64,000 bases of DNA. Source: Mycobacterium sp. 141 (GTDB lineage: Bacteria > Actinomycetota > Actinomycetes > Mycobacteriales > Mycobacteriaceae). Shown here in pieces: positions 48,217-57,427 of this stretch. A program made the position numbers and the translations under genes. The stretch is taken from positions 124,001 to 188,000 of the forward strand of contig NZ_KB908255.1 in NCBI RefSeq assembly GCF_000382405.1, given 5' to 3'. The stretch's first letter is position 1, and every line of letters begins with the position of its first letter. The notes under the pieces were generated by a model. The model was not told the DNA's origin, did no database searches, and was given only the letters and a program-made list of their open reading frames with translations.

Positions 48217-49851
48217 TCATGTCGTCGACAACGCCGATCGCAGCACCTCGAGCGGCAGACCACCGAGATCCAGCGCGCGGCTGTGAAACTGTTTCAACGA
48301 CGCCCCGGCCCGTAGCGCATCGTCGCGCAACTGCTGCCAGATCCGTTGACCGATGGCGTACGACGGGGCCTGCCCCGGCCAGCCCAGGTACCGATCCAGC
48401 TCGAACTGCAGATTCTCCGGGGCCATGGACGAGTGTGAGGTGAGGAAGTTCCACGCCCGCTCAGCATCCCAGACTGCTCCGTCGGGTGCTTTCATGCCGC
48501 AGTGCACTCCGATGTCGATCACTACCCGGGCGGCCCGAAACCGTTGCGCGTCAAGCATGCCCATGCGGTTGCCGGCGTCGCCCAGCCAGCCCAGCTCGGC
48601 CATCAACCGTTCGGCGTACAGGGCCCAGCCCTCACCGTGGCCCGACACCCAGCACCCCAGCCGGCGCCACCGGTTGAGCTGGTCGGCCAGCACCACCGCC
48701 CGGCCGATCTGCAGATGGTGCCCAGGAACACCTTCGTGGAAGACGGTGGTGGTCTCTTGCCAGGTGTGAAACTGCTCGACACCGGGTGGTACCGACCACC
48801 ACATCCGGCCCGGCCTGCTGAAATCCTCCGACGGGCCGGTGTAGTAGATACCGCCGGTCTGGGTCGGCGCGATCCGGCACTCCAGCCTGCGCAGCGGCTC
48901 GGCGATGTCGAAGTGCGTGCCGGCCAACGATTCCACCGCGCGATCAGACAGATCCTGCATCCAGGCCTGCAGCGCATCGGTGCCGGTGAGCACATAGCGC
49001 GGCTCGTCGTCGAGGCGGTGTAGGGTCTCGGCCACGGTGGCGCCGGGGTAGAGCTGCTGTGCGATCGACACCTGTTCGGCCACAATCGCTTCCAGAAGCT
49101 CGATGCCCCACGCGTAGGTTTCGTCGAGGTCGACTTCGGCGCCGAGGAAAGAGCGGGAGAGCAGCCGGTAGGCATCGCGGCCGCAGGCGTCCTGCCGGCG
49201 GGCATGCGGGGCGACATCGTCTCGCAGTGTGGTCGCCAGCCGTCGGTACGCCGCGGCGGCTGCCTCGGCCCGGGCGTGTAACTCGCGGTGCAGCACCGGG
49301 TTTCCCGGGGCGGCCCGGGAAACCATGTCGATGAACAACTGGCCGATCCGCGTGGCCTGATCGATACCGCGGCTGACTTGGCGGGTGGCCGGGGCATGTC
49401 CGTTACTTGCCGCGGTCCGCAGGGCGAGGGCGTAACCGTCGGCGCGATCCGGAACCTGGGCCAGGCGCCGCGATATCAGCGACCAGTCGTCCACGGTGTC
49501 GACGGCCATCAGATCGAACACGTCGCGCATGGCCTGCAACGGCGAGGCGATCACGTTCAGCTCACCCAGATCCAGCCCGGCGTCGTGCAGTTCGATGATC
49601 ACGCCGAGTCGTTCGGTCAAGGCCGCGACGGTCACCACGTCGACATCGTCGATCGGGGTGGCCCCGGCGAGTTCCCGCAGCGCGGACCGGGCCGCCTCGG
49701 CGCGTGCGGCCACGCCGTCGGGGGAGTAGTCGGTGATCTCGGCGTCGTGGCCTTTGACGCCCAATTCGGTTGCCGCGCAGGGGTCGAGTTGTGCGTATCT
49801 CTCGAGGTAGCGCTCCGCGACGGTGTCTACCTCGGTCTGTGCCCTAACCAA
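48217..49851 (-). CDS. DUF885 family metallopeptidase-like protein
   Basis: A 544-residue protein probably starting at TTG 49851 (LVRAQTEVDTVAERYLERYA), inside the end of the upstream zinc peptidase gene; the longer frame to 49998 overlaps that gene far more. The gluzincin motif TTVFHEGVPGHHLQIGRAVV (HExxxxH, near residue 365) and GHGEGWALYAERLMAELGWL are the family signatures. DUF885 proteins are soluble helical peptidases, some with dipeptidyl or carboxypeptidase activity. No signal peptide is seen, so it acts in the cytoplasm. Confidence 0.86.
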   Translation of the reverse strand: MVRAQTEVDTVAERYLERYAQLDPCAATELGVKGHDAEITDYSPDGVAARAEAARSALRELAGATPIDDVDVVTVAALTERLGVIIELHDAGLDLGELNVIASPLQAMRDVFDLMAVDTVDDWSLISRRLAQVPDRADGYALALRTAASNGHAPATRQVSRGIDQATRIGQLFIDMVSRAAPGNPVLHRELHARAEAAAAAYRRLATTLRDDVAPHARRQDACGRDAYRLLSRSFLGAEVDLDETYAWGIELLEAIVAEQVSIAQQLYPGATVAETLHRLDDEPRYVLTGTDALQAWMQDLSDRAVESLAGTHFDIAEPLRRLECRIAPTQTGGIYYTGPSEDFSRPGRMWWSVPPGVEQFHTWQETTTVFHEGVPGHHLQIGRAVVLADQLNRWRRLGCWVSGHGEGWALYAERLMAELGWLGDAGNRMGMLDAQRFRAARVVIDIGVHCGMKAPDGAVWDAERAWNFLTSHSSMAPENLQFELDRYLGWPGQAPSYAIGQRIWQQLRDDALRAGASLKQFHSRALDLGGLPLEVLRSALSTT

Positions 49852-50734
49852 GGTTGGCCGCGGCGAACGTATCGCACTTCTTGGGGTCGCCGGTCTGATA
49901 ACCCACGGTGAACCACTTTTGCCGCTCCGCCGAGGAGCCATGAGTCCATGTCTCCGGGTTGACCCGGCCGGTCGCCGCCTTCTGGATCCGGTCGTCACCG
50001 ACCGACTGGGCGGCCGACAGCGCGTCGGCGATGTCCTTGTCGCTCAACGGTTCCAGGTACGGCACCCCGGTGCTCTCCTGTTTGGTGATCGACGCGTAGT
50101 GCGCCCATACGCCGGCGTAGCAGTCGGCCTGCAATTCCGTGCGCACGCCTGCACCGGTCGCGCCTTGCGGGTCCTGCTGGGCCCGGCCCAATACACCCAG
50201 CAGATTCTGCACGTGGTGCCCGTACTCGTGGGCCACCACGTATTCCTGCGCCAATGGCCCGCCGCTGGAACCGAATTGGTCGACGAGCACCTGGAAGAAC
50301 CCGGTGTCGAAGTAGGCAGTCTGGTCCACGGGGCAGTAGAACGGGCCGACCGCTGTGGTGGCCGGGCCGCACCCGGTGTTCACCTGGTCCTTGAACAGCT
50401 TCATGTGTGGCCGGGTGTAGCCCTTGAGCAGTTGCGACCAGACCCCGTCCACCGAGTTACCGGTGGCCACCACACGGCACTCCACGTACTTGTTGGCGTC
50501 GGCGCCGGTCTTGCAGTGGCTCAGATCGATACCTTGAGCCTGGGCGCCCCCGGCGTCGATTTGCTGTTGCTGCGGCATGATCGTGCCGGGATCGATGCCG
50601 AGGAACAGCGCGACGACGACCACCAGCAGGCCGCCGAGGCCACCGCCGATGGCCAGTCCGCGACCGGGACCACGGCCTCCGCCGCCGGTCGACGTGGTGC
50701 TCGTGTCGATCTGCATACCCTCGTTGAAGGTCAT
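49844..50734 (-). CDS. Neutral zinc metallopeptidase, YpfJ/UPF0042-like (Zn_peptidase)
   Basis: A 296-residue protein from ATG 50734 (MTFNEGMQIDTSTTSTGGGG). A Gly-rich start precedes one helix (GLGGLLVVVVALFLGID). The outside domain carries EYVVAHEYGHHVQNLLGVLG (HExxH) and the third ligand in TELQADCYAGVWAHYAS, plus paired cysteines. It is a membrane-anchored peptidase of unknown substrate; by memory it matches Rv2575. Its last codons overlap the DUF885 start, so the two peptidases are coupled. Confidence 0.92.
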   Translation of the reverse strand: MTFNEGMQIDTSTTSTGGGGRGPGRGLAIGGGLGGLLVVVVALFLGIDPGTIMPQQQQIDAGGAQAQGIDLSHCKTGADANKYVECRVVATGNSVDGVWSQLLKGYTRPHMKLFKDQVNTGCGPATTAVGPFYCPVDQTAYFDTGFFQVLVDQFGSSGGPLAQEYVVAHEYGHHVQNLLGVLGRAQQDPQGATGAGVRTELQADCYAGVWAHYASITKQESTGVPYLEPLSDKDIADALSAAQSVGDDRIQKAATGRVNPETWTHGSSAERQKWFTVGYQTGDPKKCDTFAAANLG

Positions 50735-50808
50735 CGCGTCGCTCCATCGCCATTCGCCGGTAGGTCACACTCGACAGCGTGTCCAGCTTGCCACACTAGG
50801 ATTCAGAC

Positions 50809-52410
50809 GTGTCCGTCGCCGCGGAACATTCGACCATCGCCCATACTTCGCTGGGGCGGCTCCGTGGCACCGTCGAGGACGGTGTCGGGGTGTGGCGGGG
50901 TGTCGCCTATGCCCGGCAACCCGTCGGTGCGCGACGGTTTCTGGCGCCGCAGCCATTGTCGCCGTGGACCGGTGTGCACGACGCCGTCGACCACGGGCCG
51001 TTGCCACCGCAAGGCCGTTCATTCGTCGGAGGCGGTCGTGACGACCCCAAGATCCGCGATGAAGCGTGTCTGACCGTCACCGTGTGGTCCCCGGATACGA
51101 CGGGTTCGCTGCCGGTCATGGTGTGGATTCCCGGCGGCGCGTTCGTATATGGCGCGGGTCAATTGCAGCTCTACAACGGGTCGCGGCTGGCTGCCAACGG
51201 CAATGTGGTGGTGGTCAATGTCACCTACCGGCTGGGGGTGTTCGGCGGTTTCGAGCTCAGCGACCTCGGTCCTGGTTTCGACGACAACCTGTGCGTGCGG
51301 GATCAGCTCGCCGCACTGGCCTGGGTGCGGGACAACATCGCCGCGTTCGGTGGTGACCCCGGGCAGGTGACGGTGTTCGGCGAATCTGCCGGTGCCACGT
51401 CGGTACTGGCATTGTTGGCCAGCCCGGCCGCTACGGGATTGTTCGCCCGCGCGATAGCCCAGAGCCCGGCGCTGCCACTGATCGCCGATCGTGAGACCCG
51501 AGCCCGGCAGGCACGCCGGTTTCTGGCCGCCCTCGGTGTCGGCGCCGAAGTGGTCAAGACCTTGCCGCAACGGCAGTTGCGCCGCGCCGCCGGGCAGCTG
51601 CAGCTGGAAAGTGCGCAACACACACCGACATTGGCCTATGGATTGACCTACGGTGTCGACCTGCTGCCGCAGCACCCGATCGAGGCGGCCCGCGCCGGGG
51701 CCGTCGGCCGCGTGCCGTTGATCATCGGCACCAACAGCCACGAGGCCTCGATGTTCGCGTGGGGCAAGCCGCCGATGCTGCCCACCACCGAAGCGGCCAT
51801 CCACGCTTTCTTCGCGCGCACTGATCCGTCCGCCGAACCCGGCGTGCTCGCGGCCTACCCGGATTTCCCGCGCCGCAACGCATTGATCGCGATCGGCTCC
51901 GATGTCATGTTCGGTGCCCCGACGTGGGCTTTCGCCGACGCCTACAGTGCGCATGCGCCGACGCACGCCTACCGGTTCGACCACACCACCTGGACGCTCA
52001 AGGTACTGGGGCTCGGCGCGACCCACGGCAGCGAGATCGTCCACATCCAACACAGCTACGGCTCGTATCTGGGCCGCAAACTGCACCCGCTCGGGCGCCG
52101 CATCCAGCCCTCGGTGGGTCGGCGCATGCAACGCACCTGGTTGGATTTCGCAACCGGGGGGCACCCCGCACGTGAGGAGGACCGGATATTTCCCGCACGT
52201 GAGGAGGACCGGATATTTCCCGCACGTGAGGAGGACCGGATATTTCCCGCACGTGAGGAGGACCGGATATTTCCCGCACGTGAGATATTTCAGGACTGGC
52301 CGCAATACGACACCGTGCGTCGACTGACACGGGTGATCCGGTCGACACGCGATGAGACGGTCGCTGATCCCGACGCGGTCCGGCGCGCGTCCTGGGCGGG
52401 CCTGTACTAG
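50809..52410 (+). CDS. Type B carboxylesterase
   Basis: A 533-residue alpha/beta hydrolase from GTG 50809 (VSVAAEHSTIAHTSLGRLRG). The nucleophile elbow is TVFGESAGATSVLAL (Ser near residue 191), the oxyanion hole VWIPGGAFVYGAG, and the catalytic His is in ATHGSEIVHI near residue 408. The C-terminal part carries an in-frame 27-bp tandem repeat (52165–52290) that adds about 40 residues of AREEDRIFP units just before the last structural block (DWPQYDTVRRLTRV). Substrate unknown. It ends one base from the stop of the convergent reductase gene. Confidence 0.92.
   Translation: MSVAAEHSTIAHTSLGRLRGTVEDGVGVWRGVAYARQPVGARRFLAPQPLSPWTGVHDAVDHGPLPPQGRSFVGGGRDDPKIRDEACLTVTVWSPDTTGSLPVMVWIPGGAFVYGAGQLQLYNGSRLAANGNVVVVNVTYRLGVFGGFELSDLGPGFDDNLCVRDQLAALAWVRDNIAAFGGDPGQVTVFGESAGATSVLALLASPAATGLFARAIAQSPALPLIADRETRARQARRFLAALGVGAEVVKTLPQRQLRRAAGQLQLESAQHTPTLAYGLTYGVDLLPQHPIEAARAGAVGRVPLIIGTNSHEASMFAWGKPPMLPTTEAAIHAFFARTDPSAEPGVLAAYPDFPRRNALIAIGSDVMFGAPTWAFADAYSAHAPTHAYRFDHTTWTLKVLGLGATHGSEIVHIQHSYGSYLGRKLHPLGRRIQPSVGRRMQRTWLDFATGGHPAREEDRIFPAREEDRIFPAREEDRIFPAREEDRIFPAREIFQDWPQYDTVRRLTRVIRSTRDETVADPDAVRRASWAGLY
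52165..52290 (+). repeat. 27-bp tandem repeat array C, 4.7 copies, in the carboxylesterase gene
   Basis: CCCGCACGTGAGGAGGAC starts at 52165, 52192, 52219 and 52246, four identical 27-bp units. The fifth, from 52273, has an internal 9-bp deletion (GAGGACCGG lost), total 126 bp, divisible by three. Each unit encodes PAREEDRIF. The core CGCACGTGAGGAG matches arrays A and B at 12 of 13 positions with A. Confidence 0.96.
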
Positions 52411-52411
52411 G

Positions 52412-53293
52412 TCAGCCAGGCCCGTCGCTGGCCGCCGCGAATAGTGGCACCAACAAGTTGCTGATCGGCGTGGCCAGGCCATGGGTGGCGGCCTTACGGC
52501 GGATCACACCATTACGGATGTCCCACTCCAGCGGTCGGTCCGCCTGCCGATCGGTCAACATCGAAGTGGTGATGTCCGGCGGGGATTGGACGAGCATGTC
52601 GACCACCTCATCGATCACTGCGTCGGACAGGGTCGCGCCCTCGGCCCGGGCCACTGCGAGACCTTCCGCGAGGTAGCCGCGGGCCAGCGCGGCGATGTCG
52701 TCGCGGCGGAACATCCCGGTTCGTCTGCCTGTCAGCACCATCAGCCCCACCACGGCGTTCACCAGCAGTTTGTGCCACGTCGCGTTGACGAATTCGGGGT
52801 CTAATTCGACGGTTCCGTCCGGGAACAGGGCGGCGACGGTGGCTGCGGCGGGATTGTCGGGCAAGACCAAGCGGAGCGAATTGCGCAACCACACCCAGCC
52901 TTGCGGCGTCGTCTCCGCGGAGACCCAGATCGCCGCGGGCACCACGGTGCCGGCAGGACAGTACCGGCCCACGCGCTCGACCTGCTCCACACCGTTCTGC
53001 AACGCACACACGACGGTGTTCGCATCGCACAGCCGGGCCAGCCACTTGGCGGCCTCGGCGTTCTGGGTGTCCTTGACCGCCAGGAACACCACATCTACCG
53101 GCCCTGATACCGCGTCGGGATCGGTACGCACCGGGCCGGGCACGATGACGGGCGCCGAGCCGTCGGGTCTGACCTCGATCGAGTCGCGGGGCGTGCGTCC
53201 GTAGACCGCGATCTGGTGCCCGGCGGTGTGCAGATGGGCCGCGATGGCCGAGCCGATGGCGCCGGGACCGATGACTGCGACAGACACGTTCAT
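52412..53293 (-). CDS. 2-dehydropantoate 2-reductase-like oxidoreductase
   Basis: A 293-residue protein from ATG 53293 ([20 protein letters not shown]). The N-terminal Rossmann motif [10 protein letters not shown], the [13 protein letters not shown] block (coenzyme/substrate segment) and the C-terminal helical ApbA domain ([20 protein letters not shown], lysine of the KxxxN motif) fit PanE, which makes pantoate for CoA synthesis. Other ketopantoate-reductase-like enzymes have different substrates, so panE itself is not asserted. It shares an 85-bp divergent gap with aspS. Confidence 0.88.
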   Translation of the reverse strand: MNVSVAVIGPGAIGSAIAAHLHTAGHQIAVYGRTPRDSIEVRPDGSAPVIVPGPVRTDPDAVSGPVDVVFLAVKDTQNAEAAKWLARLCDANTVVCALQNGVEQVERVGRYCPAGTVVPAAIWVSAETTPQGWVWLRNSLRLVLPDNPAAATVAALFPDGTVELDPEFVNATWHKLLVNAVVGLMVLTGRRTGMFRRDDIAALARGYLAEGLAVARAEGATLSDAVIDEVVDMLVQSPPDITTSMLTDRQADRPLEWDIRNGVIRRKAATHGLATPISNLLVPLFAAASDGPG

Positions 53294-53378
53294 GATCGCC
53301 AACTTAGTGGCTATGCGGACCCCTCTACACTTGTCACTCGTTCCACACCTCTTCCCCTCGACCCATAGGGAGTCTTTC

Positions 53379-55178
53379 GTGCTGCGCACTCATGCCGCCG
53401 GTTCGTTGCGGCCCGCCGATGCCGGTCAGACGGTGACGTTGGCGGGTTGGGTCGCGCGTCGCCGCGACCACGGCGGCGTGATCTTCATCGACCTGCGGGA
53501 CGCGTCAGGCGCGTCGCAAGTGGTGTTCCGCGAAGGTGACGTGCTCGCCGCCGCGCACCGGCTGCGCGCCGAGTTCTGTATCGCCGTCACCGGCGTCGTC
53601 GAGGTCCGGCCGGAGGGCAACGAGAACGCCGAGATCCCGACTGGTCAGATCGAGGTCAACGCCACCTCGTTGACCGTGCTGGGGGAGAGCGCGCCGCTAC
53701 CGTTCCAGCTCGACGAGACCGCGGGCGAGGAAGCCCGGCTGCGCTACCGCTACCTGGATCTGCGTCGTGAGGGCCCGGGCCACGCAATTCGATTGCGCTC
53801 GAAGGTGAATGCGGCTGCCCGCGGTGTGCTGGCCGAGCATGACTTCGTGGAGATCGAGACCCCGACGCTGACGCGCTCGACGCCGGAGGGGGCCCGTGAC
53901 TTCCTGGTGCCCGCGCGGCTGCAGCCCGGCTCGTTCTACGCGCTGCCGCAGAGCCCGCAGCTGTTCAAGCAGTTGCTCATGGTCGCAGGGATGGAGCGGT
54001 ACTACCAGATCGCCCGGTGCTACCGCGACGAGGACTTCCGCGCGGACCGTCAACCAGAGTTCACCCAACTCGACATGGAGATGAGCTTCGTCGAGGCCGA
54101 CGACGTCATCGCCATCGCCGAAGAGGTCCTGCGCGCGGTGTGGTCCACGATCGGCTACGACCTGCCCCTGCCGCTACCACGGATCAGCCACGCCGAGGCC
54201 ATGCGCCGGTTCGGCTCGGACAAGCCCGACCTGCGGTTCGGCGTGGAACTTGTCGAGTGCACCGAGTACTTCAAGGACACCACGTTCCGGGTGTTCCAGG
54301 CGCCGTACGTGGGCGCTGTGGTCATGCCCGGCGGTGCCTCGCAGCCTCGGCGCACACTGGACGGCTGGCAGGAATTCGCCAAGCAACGCGGTCACAAGGG
54401 GCTGGCTTACGTGCTGGTGGCTGAAGGAGACGGCACCTTGAGCGGGCCGGTCGCCAAGAATCTCACCGACGCCGAGCGGGACGGGCTGACCGCGCACGTC
54501 GGCGCCAAGCCCGGCGACTGCATCTTCTTTGCCGCGGGTCCGGTAAAGGGAGCCCGGGCACTGCTCGGCGCCACCCGGGGCGAGATCGCCAAGCGGCTCG
54601 ACCTCATCGACCCGACCGCCTGGGCGTTCACCTGGGTGGTGGACTTTCCGATGTTCGAGACCGCCGACGAGGCGACGGCCTCGGGCGACGTCGCGGTCGG
54701 TTCGGGCGCCTGGACGGCGGTGCACCATGCCTTCACCGCTCCGAAGCCCGAATCGGAGGGCACGTTCGACACCGATCCCGGCAACGCGTTGTCCGATGCC
54801 TACGACATCGTCTGCAACGGCAACGAGATCGGCGGCGGCTCGATCCGTATCCACCGCCGCGACCTGCAAGAGCGGGTGTTCGCGATGATGGGCATCAGCC
54901 ATGATGAAGCGCAGGACAAATTCGGATTCCTGTTGGACGCCTTCACCTTCGGTGCGCCGCCCCACGGCGGCATCGCATTCGGCTGGGACCGCATCACCGC
55001 GCTGCTCGCCGGAGTCGACTCGATCCGCGAGGTCATCGCGTTTCCCAAGTCGGGCGGCGGCGTGGACCCGCTGACCGACGCGCCGGCACCGATCACCGCG
55101 CAGCAGCGTAAGGAATCCGGAATAGACGCCAAACCGGAGAAGGAGAAGAAGTCGGAAAAGGCAGCGGCCGGGGAATAG
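53379..55178 (+). CDS. aspS: Aspartyl-tRNA synthetase
   Basis: A 599-residue bacterial-type class II enzyme from GTG 53379 ([20 protein letters not shown]). OB-fold anticodon-binding domain first, then motif 2 [20 protein letters not shown], the bacterial GAD insertion (about residues 290–420) and motif 3 [20 protein letters not shown]. In mycobacteria AspRS is known to be non-discriminating, charging tRNA-Asn too for amidation by GatCAB; the sequence is compatible but I cannot prove it. The C-terminus ends in a charged Lys/Glu tail ([15 protein letters not shown]). Confidence 0.96.
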   Translation: MLRTHAAGSLRPADAGQTVTLAGWVARRRDHGGVIFIDLRDASGASQVVFREGDVLAAAHRLRAEFCIAVTGVVEVRPEGNENAEIPTGQIEVNATSLTVLGESAPLPFQLDETAGEEARLRYRYLDLRREGPGHAIRLRSKVNAAARGVLAEHDFVEIETPTLTRSTPEGARDFLVPARLQPGSFYALPQSPQLFKQLLMVAGMERYYQIARCYRDEDFRADRQPEFTQLDMEMSFVEADDVIAIAEEVLRAVWSTIGYDLPLPLPRISHAEAMRRFGSDKPDLRFGVELVECTEYFKDTTFRVFQAPYVGAVVMPGGASQPRRTLDGWQEFAKQRGHKGLAYVLVAEGDGTLSGPVAKNLTDAERDGLTAHVGAKPGDCIFFAAGPVKGARALLGATRGEIAKRLDLIDPTAWAFTWVVDFPMFETADEATASGDVAVGSGAWTAVHHAFTAPKPESEGTFDTDPGNALSDAYDIVCNGNEIGGGSIRIHRRDLQERVFAMMGISHDEAQDKFGFLLDAFTFGAPPHGGIAFGWDRITALLAGVDSIREVIAFPKSGGGVDPLTDAPAPITAQQRKESGIDAKPEKEKKSEKAAAGE

Positions 55179-55207
55179 ACCCCGCATTCCTGTGGCTGTG
55201 TCCAGGC

Positions 55208-55657
55208 ATGACCGAGATCGACAGAGAGAAGCTATACGCCGACACTGCAGCGGTCGACGAGTTCAACCGCAAGGTGGTGGAGGAATTCCGCGCCAATGGC
55301 GGCAAGGTCGGCGGGCCGTTCAAGGGTGGCAACTTGTTGATACTGCATACGACCGGCGCGAAGTCCGGCAAGGCTCGGCTTTCGCCGCTGGCCTACCTGA
55401 ACGTCGACGGCAAGATGCTCATCGTGGGTTCGTTTGCGGGTGCCCCGAAACACCCGGCCTGGGTGCACAATCTGCGGGCTAATCCGAAGGTGCGCATCGA
55501 GGTCGGCACCGACTCCTACGACGTGACGGCTCGCGAGCTGCCCGACGACGAACGCGACGACGCCTACTCGAAGGTGACCGCGTTGGCGCCGGTCTTCGCC
55601 GAGTACCAGGCCAACACCACACGGGCGATTCCGCTGTTCGAGCTCGTCCGAGCCTAA
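55208..55657 (+). CDS. F420-dependent nitroreductase family protein (Ddn/DUF385)
   Basis: A 149-residue protein from ATG 55208. The conserved core LILHTTGAKSGKARLSPLAY and SFAGAPKHPAWVHNLRANPK with VRIEVG is diagnostic of deazaflavin (F420)-dependent nitroreductase/quinone reductases of the split beta-barrel fold. Ddn homologues protect from quinones and can activate nitroimidazoles. Length is normal. Its stop is followed in the same frame by the remnant of an unrelated gene. Confidence 0.92.
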   Translation: MTEIDREKLYADTAAVDEFNRKVVEEFRANGGKVGGPFKGGNLLILHTTGAKSGKARLSPLAYLNVDGKMLIVGSFAGAPKHPAWVHNLRANPKVRIEVGTDSYDVTARELPDDERDDAYSKVTALAPVFAEYQANTTRAIPLFELVRA

Positions 55658-55912
55658 GCGCGCCGGAACGAAGTCAGCGCTGATCAGGCCGCGGCCTGGG
55701 CGGCATTCAACCGTGATGCGGCCGGCACCGGCGACATCGGCATTTGGCACGAGACCTACCGCATTCCCGCCGATCACATCGAAACCCGCTACGGCAACCT
55801 GGCACCATTCGGCCTGGGTAAGGCACTTGGGGTGCGCGGGCGCTTCGGATCGCCACGCAACAGCACACATCAGAAGATGAACGAGACCGACTCGGACTAC
55901 GCCGACATCTGA
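55658..55912 (+). pseudogene. 3' remnant of a DUF4188-like gene
   Basis: Open for 84 codons directly after, and in the same frame as, the nitroreductase stop (TAA 55655–55657). It reads AAWAAFNRDAAGTGDIGIWH, ETYRIPADHIETRYGNLAPF, GLGKALG, a pattern I associate with the C-terminus of DUF4188 monooxygenase-like proteins. No start codon and no N-terminal half are present. Most likely a deletion left only the 3' end. The rest of the gap to 55988 shows nothing. Confidence 0.6.
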
Positions 55913-55988
55913 CCTAGCTCCGGGTCGTTCTCGTCAACCGTTGACAAGGGCTGTTGCTCGATCGGCATGCCGGAACAAGGATTTCGAA

Positions 55989-56372
55989 CTACCCCGGCCC
56001 GTCCGCCAGAAACTTTTTTGCCAGAGTCTTGGGTGCCTGTGTCAGCCATGACTCGGTGATCAGCTCGGTCAGCTCAGGCATGTCAATTACGGCCAGCCGC
56101 ACCAGGATCGCAGGATATCCGTCGAAATGTGGCGTGGTGAAGTAGACCGCCGGATTGTCGGTGATCAACGCCCGCTTCACGCCCTCGTCGGGAACTCGTG
56201 CGCCGAGAATCTCGCCGTCGGGAGCGTCGTCGCCCATTGCCTCGAGATCCGCCTTGCGCAGCGGCCGCTCCCAGACCACGAGCTTCTTGCGTACCCGCCA
56301 GGTCCGCGGTGAGGTCTCGGTCGTCTCGGGCAGCCCGGCGGCCACCCTGGCCACGTCTTCCCAGTCCGCCAT
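55989..56372 (-). CDS. MmcQ/YjbR family DNA-binding protein
   Basis: A 127-residue protein from ATG 56372 (MADWEDVARVAAGLPETTET). The CyaY/MmcQ-like pattern is clear: W.V..KL..WERPL, then DNPAVYFTTPHFDGYPAILV, and a terminal ESWLTQAPKTLAKKFLADGP. The family has a double-wing fold and is described as possibly DNA-binding; role unknown. Complete. Confidence 0.88.
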   Translation of the reverse strand: MADWEDVARVAAGLPETTETSPRTWRVRKKLVVWERPLRKADLEAMGDDAPDGEILGARVPDEGVKRALITDNPAVYFTTPHFDGYPAILVRLAVIDMPELTELITESWLTQAPKTLAKKFLADGPG

Positions 56373-56432
56373 GTGCCCGAACGCTACTCTCGGACCGAAC
56401 TTTTGCAGCTGGATCCCGGCGTCAGCGCGTGA

Positions 56433-57209
56433 TCACAGGTGGCTGATTCCCAACCCGACGAAGAACACCCCGACCGCACTGGCGATGACCGTCACCACCA
56501 GGCGGTGGTGAATCTTCATCCAGGCATACAAGCGCTCGACCGCCGAGCGAGTGGCGTCGGGCGCGATCCAGAAGCTCAGAATCGGGATCAGCGCACCGGC
56601 GAACGCCACCAGGTTGAAGATCACCAACGCGCTCAGCTGTTGACCGACCTCCGCACCCGAGGTGAGCACCGCCGCTATGGCACCCACGTAGTACGGCGAG
56701 GGGATGCCGTTGCTCAGGCCGAGCAGGCCGGCAGCCCAGGCCGCCTCGCCGCGCAGGGCAGCCTTGATGCTCTCGGGCAGCTTCGAGACCACTGGCAGGG
56801 AGTCCAGCGTCGGCGGCTCCACGGGTTCGGAGTGTGGTTGGCCTGTTGCGGGATCTGCGTGGTTACCGACGGCGGCCGTCACCGCCACCCGCTTGCTGCG
56901 TACGCGGTGGAACAACCGCTCCAGCAGACCGGTCGCCGACAAGACGGCGATGAGCCCCGCCACCACGCCGATTGTGATTTCGATACCCGGGTGAACCGAT
57001 CTGTCGCCGAGCGCGCTCTCCCTGAACACGAACACCACGGCCACCGCCACGGCCACATTGGTGGCGAAACCGCCTGCGAAGAACGGCAGCAACAACCGGA
57101 CGGGCCGTGCCCGGGACACCATGTAGGCGATCACCCCGATGCGCAGCGGGTCGGTTGCGGCCACGAGGGCCATCACCAGCACCGTGCTCCACATGCGGGG
57201 CGGCCCCAT
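56433..57209 (-). CDS. GAP family membrane protein (Sap/GPL-addressing type)
   Basis: A 258-residue protein with six helices, from ATG 57209 (MGPPRMWSTVLVMALVAATD); ATG 57194 is an alternative. The DPLRIGVIAYMVSRARPVRL start and GNGIPSPYYVGAIAAVL-like middle (seen as LSNGIPSPYYVGAIAAVLTS) match the Sap/GAP family, LysE-like transporters that in some mycobacteria help move glycopeptidolipids to the surface. Whether this one does so is unknown. It is divergent from the DUF3097 gene. Confidence 0.85.
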   Translation of the reverse strand: MGPPRMWSTVLVMALVAATDPLRIGVIAYMVSRARPVRLLLPFFAGGFATNVAVAVAVVFVFRESALGDRSVHPGIEITIGVVAGLIAVLSATGLLERLFHRVRSKRVAVTAAVGNHADPATGQPHSEPVEPPTLDSLPVVSKLPESIKAALRGEAAWAAGLLGLSNGIPSPYYVGAIAAVLTSGAEVGQQLSALVIFNLVAFAGALIPILSFWIAPDATRSAVERLYAWMKIHHRLVVTVIASAVGVFFVGLGISHL

Positions 57210-57274
57210 CCTTTCGTCGGCTGTCTCCTGCTGATTGAACCAGCGCAAGCTGAATCTGGCCCGTGCGGCACCGC

Positions 57275-57335
57275 CGCGAGCAGACGCGCAAGTCCGCGAC
57301 ACGCCGAGTTTTCGGTACCTTGCTGTCTGCTCGCG
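57275..57335. repeat. Intergenic inverted repeat with GTCTGCTCGCG arms
   Basis: CGCGAGCAGAC (57275–57285) and GTCTGCTCGCG (57325–57335) are perfect 11-bp inverted repeats 39 bases apart in the divergent gap between the GAP-family gene and the DUF3097 gene. The same 11-mer occurs at 25571–25581 in another intergenic gap. Confidence 0.6.
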
Positions 57336-57427
57336 CAAGGGGGCTGGCACGTGCACGGTCTTAACAGCAAGGTCACGACGGTATGTCGCAACTCCATTAA
57401 CCTCGGGGACGTTTCTAGTATCGCCGC

